From the NCBI GenBank assembly GCA_027075275.1, contig JALTBO010000019.1, positions 1-42,482 of the forward strand: a stretch of 42,482 nt of DNA. The letters run 5' to 3'. The stretch is from Desulfurobacteriaceae bacterium (GTDB taxonomy: Bacteria > Aquificota > Aquificia > Desulfurobacteriales > Desulfurobacteriaceae). A model generated the notes under the pieces. It saw only the letters and a program-made list of their open reading frames with translations. It did not search any database and was not told where the DNA came from. This document shows positions 38,141 through 42,482 of this stretch, in pieces. The position numbers and the translations under genes were made by a program. Numbering within the stretch: position 1 is the first letter of the stretch; the number at the start of each line of letters is the position of its first letter.

Positions 38141-38461
38141 TTATATTATAAATCTCCTCTTCATCTTCCTACATTCAAATGAATAAAGAGGAATAGCTAT
38201 CTTTATTTTTTCACTTAAGATTACAGGTATCTTCATAATTTTCCTTTTCCCTTGAAGAAACTCTACAACCATTAAGTTTCCAACTTTGAAATCCTCATAA
38301 TTTGACGAAAAAAGAACGAGTTGTTTAGCTAATTTTTCTTTATCGGGGGGGAGCTCCTCCCCCCTCCTGAACGCTTCTACTAACTGTTTCATCTCTTCCG
38401 GATCAAGATCGTCAAGATCTATATCAAAGTTTTCTTCCAACAATTCGTAGCGCTTATCCAT
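38141..38461 (-). CDS. Small 106-aa acidic/basic protein of the island operon
   Basis: ATG with GGGGAGG 5 nt upstream. The N-terminal third is strongly acidic (NFDIDLDDLDPEEMKQL), the C-terminal half is beta-rich and basic (GNLMVVEFLQGKRKIMKIPV, ending CRKMKRRF). It could be an adaptor or inhibitor for the neighbouring ATPase. Its gene contains the only GGAGCTCC of the island, within a GC-rich near-palindrome at 38345-38364. Confidence 0.6.
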   Translation of the reverse strand: MDKRYELLEENFDIDLDDLDPEEMKQLVEAFRRGEELPPDKEKLAKQLVLFSSNYEDFKVGNLMVVEFLQGKRKIMKIPVILSEKIKIAIPLYSFECRKMKRRFII

Positions 38462-38486
38462 TAATACCTCCCCTAAATCCTAAGAT

Positions 38487-40049
38487 TTAAATTTCAAAAA
38501 GCATATCTTCAGGAAACTCATCTTCAACTATATTAACCCTCTTCAAAATCCGTTTAAGAGTCTTTTTTTCAAAATTTCTCTTTAACCATCTGCTCGTGGT
38601 TTTATCTATCGCTTTTATAACTCCCTTTTCTATTAAATACTCTAAAACTGTTTTCCCTTTTGAATCTCTCTTTCTCAGATGCGTTCCAATAACAGAATTT
38701 AAGATGCGCCCTAGTTCTAATTTACCCTCTCGTTCCCTCAACATTTCCTCATAATAAGAAACAAGTTCTTTAACCAAACTATCGTTTATATGTTCTTTTA
38801 CTTTTAACTCGGATATTTTCTTAGAATCAGAGGATGAAATAGCTTCACAATTCATATTAGACCTTGTGAAGAAAATTTCTTCACAAGGCGGTTCAAAGGA
38901 AACAGCCCACCTGACAAAATTTCCATCCACAACTATAGGAAAAGAGCTGCCGCTTCTCAATTCTCTATTAATCGCTCTATTCACCTTAGAAACTATCTCT
39001 TTTAACCTCCGAGCTCCGAGATATTCCATTCCATTTAACTCTTCACAAATTCTGGCAATCTCTATGGTAGCGGTCGGTTCAACAACTACCAGCTTATCCT
39101 TTACCACCTCCGGAATATCAAACTTCTGAAGATTGGCAATCTTAAGATAATCTTCAAACTCAAGTTCTTTAATTCTTACTTTAACATTAAGCCTACCTTT
39201 AAGCTCAGGGATAAACTCATCGGGAGAATGTTCAGAGAAAGCCCCTGCAAGAATGAAAGTAATGTGTGAAGTATCAATTTGAGCTCTACCAAAATCACCA
39301 TTTTCCGACGTCACAACAGCACCTTCAATCATAGTAAGCATAAAATTTTGAAGCGGACGGTAAAAAGAAGCTCCATCATTTCTTTCTTTAATCAGTATTT
39401 TATCAATCTCATCAACAAATATTATACCAAACGGCTTTTCCCTAAAATATTTGAAATCAATACTATCTGGTTTTAATGTTTTAAAACTTTTCTTTATCTC
39501 ATTCAAAACATAAATGGTATCTTTTATTGCATTTTTAATCTCTGCTCTCGTGCCGTATTTTGAGAATATTTCCTCTATAACTTCTTCTTGTTCAAGAAAA
39601 ACTGTAGCTGATAAAAACTCCAGTGCTATTTTATATCTCAAAGGTGGAATATCTAAGGATTTTAAAACTTCAACAGTTTTTTTATGGAAAAAGAACCTGT
39701 TTCTGTATTCATTTATCCTTTTACAGTGCTCTTCTGTTAAAACCTCTTTAAAATCAACAGCTGCAATTTCTTGAGGGTCTCTTCCATGATAACCCGTCAG
39801 AGTATAATCGGCTATTGTAACTTTAACAAAAGGAACTTTTAAAACTATGCTTAATTTTCTTGACATTTCTGTTTTACCACTTCCCGTTGGCCCCATCAAC
39901 AATATGTTATTAATCTTCTCCGACCTTCCAGAAGCATATGCTTCAAAGTTTTCACATACAGCCAAAATTACAGACTCAATAGCTGACTCCTGACCTATAA
40001 TTAATCTGCTCAACTTTTTGGTTAAAATTTCACTCGCAAAAGCAAGCAT
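38487..40049 (-). CDS. Divergent HslU/ClpX-like AAA+ ATPase
   Basis: 520 aa from ATG at 40047-40049, with AGGAGG 5 nt upstream. Walker A GPTGSGKTE (53-61), pore-like motif TLTGYHGRDPQEI (about 83-95; compare [13 protein letters not shown] in the HslU of this window), Walker B GIIFVDEID (208-216), the ILAGAF sensor region, arginine finger in LKGR (about 283-286) and sensor-2 GARR (345-348). A region of about 110 residues (95-205) takes the place of the I-domain, and a C-terminal extension of 130 residues replaces the HslV-docking tail. No protease gene is adjacent. Probably a protein-remodelling ATPase dedicated to its operon partners. Confidence 0.85.
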   Translation of the reverse strand: MLAFASEILTKKLSRLIIGQESAIESVILAVCENFEAYASGRSEKINNILLMGPTGSGKTEMSRKLSIVLKVPFVKVTIADYTLTGYHGRDPQEIAAVDFKEVLTEEHCKRINEYRNRFFFHKKTVEVLKSLDIPPLRYKIALEFLSATVFLEQEEVIEEIFSKYGTRAEIKNAIKDTIYVLNEIKKSFKTLKPDSIDFKYFREKPFGIIFVDEIDKILIKERNDGASFYRPLQNFMLTMIEGAVVTSENGDFGRAQIDTSHITFILAGAFSEHSPDEFIPELKGRLNVKVRIKELEFEDYLKIANLQKFDIPEVVKDKLVVVEPTATIEIARICEELNGMEYLGARRLKEIVSKVNRAINRELRSGSSFPIVVDGNFVRWAVSFEPPCEEIFFTRSNMNCEAISSSDSKKISELKVKEHINDSLVKELVSYYEEMLREREGKLELGRILNSVIGTHLRKRDSKGKTVLEYLIEKGVIKAIDKTTSRWLKRNFEKKTLKRILKRVNIVEDEFPEDMLFEI

Positions 40050-40070
40050 AACCACCTCCTACTCTTAGAA

Positions 40071-41615
40071 TTAAGCCCTTAAAGGAGAAGCATTTAAATA
40101 TTTCAAAAGTTTTCCTTTAAGGATTTTTCTTCCATCTACCATTAGTTTTTCTAAGTTTTCCTCTCTAAGAAACTTCCTAAATAACCCATCAACAACAAGC
40201 TCCCCCACAACATTCCTCAAAATATTTATGTTTAAAGTCTTCTTAGCAGGATTGTTATCTGATGGGAAAGTTTTAAACTCCGCCATCAGTAGCTTAAAGA
40301 AGTTTTCTATCTCCTTAGCTGAAAATTCTTCTGGATTGAGACGAATTATTGCCATATCCGGCTTTGCAATGTAGATTTCCCGGTCTGTTTCAGGAGTCTC
40401 TTCACATATGAAAGCAACATTGAAGTTGGTTTTCCGTTTTATAGTAATGAGAATGTCATTTCTCCGAATGGCTGGAGAATCTAAGAGCTGTTTCTTACTT
40501 ACTCCATTCCATATCAACTTCTTTTCATCTTCATCAGTTACTTCATCTCCTTTTCTAAGGTCTGCTAAGGTAACATAGGAAGCTTTAAGCTGGTTCATTC
40601 CAACTTTTCTCATTGGTATATCAGGAGGAAAAACAGTTTTTGGAGGAACTTTTCTTGAAAGCGGTGAGTCTATGATCCGAAAAAGCTTTAGAGTCTCACC
40701 GGGAAATGGAAAAGTTTTAGTAAAGGTCAGCAAACCCCGATATAAATCACTTCCCCTTAAATGAAAGGATTTTAAATTTCCTACATCAGGGTTTTTTAAC
40801 AGCTTCCTAAAAGTTTCTCCACTTACTAAAAGCAGATTTATTCCATTATCTAAGTAGAAAACTGTTGACGCCGCTTCTATTAATTTCAATTCTTCTATTT
40901 CAGGTGTGCATTCAGGAGATATAACCAGAATTCCAAATTGAATTTTTGTTTCCTTTAATAGAAGGATAAAGGTTTTTAAGGAAAGCAGATCTATCTTCTG
41001 CAAATCCTTTAAAAGAGACTCAGACGGATAGTTATTACCTTCTGAAAATTGGGTTAAAACTTTGCAGATAATTCCTGATGCAGCTAACGGAACAAATAGT
41101 ATTTCATTTGGTTTAAATTCCAGCGATATATATTTAGACCAAAGAAGCTCTAATGCCTCCTCTATTTTAATTGCATAAATTCTTTTGCCATCTGAATAAA
41201 GTTCAGGGAAAATTATTATCGGATAATTATCCGACTGCCAAACAATTTTTGATAAACTTTTCACTACCGACAAAGATATTTCTTCTTGTTCTGCCGATTC
41301 TAAACAACTTTCCAAAATTTCCTTAATTTCTTTTACTGAGGTATTACCAGAAATGCTTTTTAGCTTTGCTGATAAACATCCTTCTAAAACAGCTCTAACC
41401 CTTCCTTTTAAACAAATATATTCAGCTTTTTCTAATGAACATTTTTCTAAAATCTTTTTAACATCTTCCACCGAGCAGTTTTTAGAAACATCCTCAACTA
41501 TTAGTGATAAGCATTCTTCAAAAATATTCTTCACTTCTTCTAATGAGCATGTCTCCAAGGCACATTTAACTTCTTCCACTGTTCGCTTATAGTTTGAAAT
41601 CAGATCCTTTTTCAT
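40071..41615 (-). CDS. Cys-repeat protein with TRD-like C-terminal region
   Basis: 514 aa from ATG at 41613-41615, with GGAGGAG upstream; the longer open frame has no ribosome site. Residues about 12-106 hold four copies of a short helical unit, [ST]-[VL]-x-[ED]-[VI]-K-x3-[LF]-E-x-C (SLEEVKNIFEEC, SVEDVKKILEKC, SVKEIKEILESC and a first copy TVEEVKCALETC). Residues 125-330 are alpha/beta (YPIIIFPELY; EILFVPLAASGIICKVL; FGILVISPECTPE) and unknown. Residues about 345-440 (VTLADLRKGDEV, AIRRNDILITIKRKTN, MAIIRLNPEEF) resemble target-recognition domains of type I restriction specificity proteins. First gene of the four-gene operon; DNA binding is inferred. Confidence 0.65.
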   Translation of the reverse strand: MKKDLISNYKRTVEEVKCALETCSLEEVKNIFEECLSLIVEDVSKNCSVEDVKKILEKCSLEKAEYICLKGRVRAVLEGCLSAKLKSISGNTSVKEIKEILESCLESAEQEEISLSVVKSLSKIVWQSDNYPIIIFPELYSDGKRIYAIKIEEALELLWSKYISLEFKPNEILFVPLAASGIICKVLTQFSEGNNYPSESLLKDLQKIDLLSLKTFILLLKETKIQFGILVISPECTPEIEELKLIEAASTVFYLDNGINLLLVSGETFRKLLKNPDVGNLKSFHLRGSDLYRGLLTFTKTFPFPGETLKLFRIIDSPLSRKVPPKTVFPPDIPMRKVGMNQLKASYVTLADLRKGDEVTDEDEKKLIWNGVSKKQLLDSPAIRRNDILITIKRKTNFNVAFICEETPETDREIYIAKPDMAIIRLNPEEFSAKEIENFFKLLMAEFKTFPSDNNPAKKTLNINILRNVVGELVVDGLFRKFLREENLEKLMVDGRKILKGKLLKYLNASPLRA

Positions 41616-41962
41616 TTCTCCTCCTGTATTAACTTCTAACCTCATAATACACCGGATACTTTTTAAACAAAACCGTTGAAAACTCAACAGTTAACTGCTG
41701 AAAATTTAAGAACCCCCAAAGTTGTTAATTTACTTAGGACTTATAAAAACCATAAGAAAAACAACCGTTGAATTTTTAACGGTAGTTTCAGCTTAGAACT
41801 TTGATTTATTCTTCCGATACCCATCGTGCCCTCAACACTTTGCACCTTCCCCGTTCCCAGCCTTAGGGCTGGGAAACCTTTATCAAGTTAAGACTCCCTC
41901 TTAGTCTATAATTCCTTTTCAGTAAAATCGTAAACTAAACAGCAATTTCTGGAGGTTTAGAA
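41616..41962. promoter_or_regulatory. Divergent control region with repeated AACCGTTGAA sites
   Basis: A 347-nt AT-rich gap between the island operon (left) and serA (right). AACCGTTGAA occurs at 41671-41680 and 41763-41772. Each copy is half of an inverted repeat: the first is followed by CTCAACAGTT (41683-41692), the second by TTTAACGGT. These look like two operators for a repressor acting on the leftward operon. TATAAT at 41907-41912 is a likely -10 box for serA. Confidence 0.5.
41854..41875. repeat. Perfect 9-bp hairpin TTCCCAGCC/GGCTGGGAA
   Basis: Nine base pairs with a TTAG loop, upstream of the likely serA promoter. It could be a terminator at the island edge or the remains of a mobile-element end; similar CCCAGCC...GGCTGGG hairpins occur at IS200/IS605-type ends, but no transposase is present. 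Confidence 0.5.
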
Positions 41963-42482
41963 GTGTCAAAGTTTAAGGTTTTGATAACAGAGCACATAGC
42001 AGATGCCGGGATAGAGCTCCTCAGGAAGCAACCTGATGTTGAGCTAACTTACGATCCGGAGCTCTTCAGGAACTTTGAAAAGATTTTAGAAATTATCCCT
42101 GAGTATGACGCCCTTATTACAAGGAGCGGGACACCGGTTACGGAGGAGCTCCTTGAGAGGGGAAAGAAGCTGAAGGTTGTTGGAAGGGCAGGCGTTGGCG
42201 TTGACAACATAGACCTTGAAGCAGCCTCCAGAAGGGGAATTTTGGTTGTCAACGCACCTACGGGAAACACCTTAGCTGCAACTGAACACACAATGGGAAT
42301 GATGATAGCTGCCGCAAGGCTCATCCCCTACGCCCACAAGTCCTTAAAGGAAGAGAGGAAGTGGGAAAGGAAAAAGTTTATGGGGGTTGAGCTTGCGGGG
42401 AAAACTCTCGGAATTATTGGCTTTGGCCGTATCGGTTCAAGGGTTGGAATAAGGGCTAAAGCCTTTGATATGAAAGTTATCG
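41963..42482 (+). CDS. serA: D-3-phosphoglycerate dehydrogenase (5' part)
   Basis: 173 codons are visible before the right edge; the full protein would have about 400-530 aa. GTG at 41963-41965, with GGAGG 7 nt upstream. SerA makes 3-phosphohydroxypyruvate, the first step to serine. Marks: [67 protein letters not shown] and the NAD-binding [22 protein letters not shown] reappears here, marking return to core sequence. Confidence 0.93.
   Translation, partial: MSKFKVLITEHIADAGIELLRKQPDVELTYDPELFRNFEKILEIIPEYDALITRSGTPVTEELLERGKKLKVVGRAGVGVDNIDLEAASRRGILVVNAPTGNTLAATEHTMGMMIAAARLIPYAHKSLKEERKWERKKFMGVELAGKTLGIIGFGRIGSRVGIRAKAFDMKVI

Noticed and set aside
41851-41880. TTCCCAGCC hairpin as a CRISPR repeat
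   Set aside because: Only one copy, no spacers and no cas genes in the window.

Overview
The window is bacterial chromosome, probably from a thermophilic Aquificota-like bacterium (Desulfurobacteriaceae such as Thermovibrio/Desulfurobacterium are my best guess; this is inference). Reasons: Lys/Glu-rich and Gln-poor proteins, Arg codons mostly AGG/AGA, frequent GTG and TTG starts behind strong GGAGG ribosome sites, a Thermotoga/Bacillus-type HslV with a short propeptide, and compact operons with 1-14 nt gene overlaps.

Layout. (1) 1-13,141, minus strand: a cell-surface cluster. In transcription order: a small secreted one-domain protein (163 aa), a 999-aa repeat protein that looks like the main exported surface protein, a hairpin terminator/attenuator, a 1275-aa DUF11/SdrD-type protein ending in part of an OmpA domain, a 1331-aa protein with a predicted outer-membrane beta-barrel, a small secreted protein interrupted by an in-frame TGA, and a DUF3344/SdrD-like protein cut by the window edge. 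(2) 13,208-17,596, minus: a small membrane protein, hslV, hslU, an M24 aminopeptidase and tgt. (3) tRNA-Asn on the plus strand with its own near-consensus promoter. (4) 17.9-25.3 kb: zinc-ribbon coiled-coil protein, Nif3-like protein, ubiD-family decarboxylase (plus), flavin reductase, slyD, class V aminotransferase and a UvrD/PcrA helicase. (5) 25.5-29.5 kb: an orphan winged-helix regulator facing an efp-accB-accC operon that ends in two adjacent genes, each encoding a winged helix fused to an Hfq/Sm domain. (6) 29.6-35.0 kb, plus: lipoprotein, purE, DUF89 protein, tsaC, fmt, then Fur/PerR-type regulator and HD phosphohydrolase. (7) 35.05-41.96 kb: an AT-richer accessory island holding a 227-aa unknown, an AbiEii-type nucleotidyltransferase pair with a long gene overlap, and a four-gene minus-strand operon built around a divergent HslU-like AAA+ ATPase and a Cys-repeat/TRD-like protein. 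(8) The 5' part of serA at the right edge.

Three things stand out. The palindrome GGAGCTCC is hugely over-represented in the core region (28 copies in 21.8 kb, in all reading frames) and nearly absent from the island. The tandem winged-helix-Hfq fusions look like a two-subunit RNA chaperone/regulator. The island operon is a good candidate for an undescribed defence-like system. In addition, the OmpA-like domain appears to be divided between two neighbouring surface genes, with its N-terminal part ending one protein and its C-terminal NRR motif in the next.
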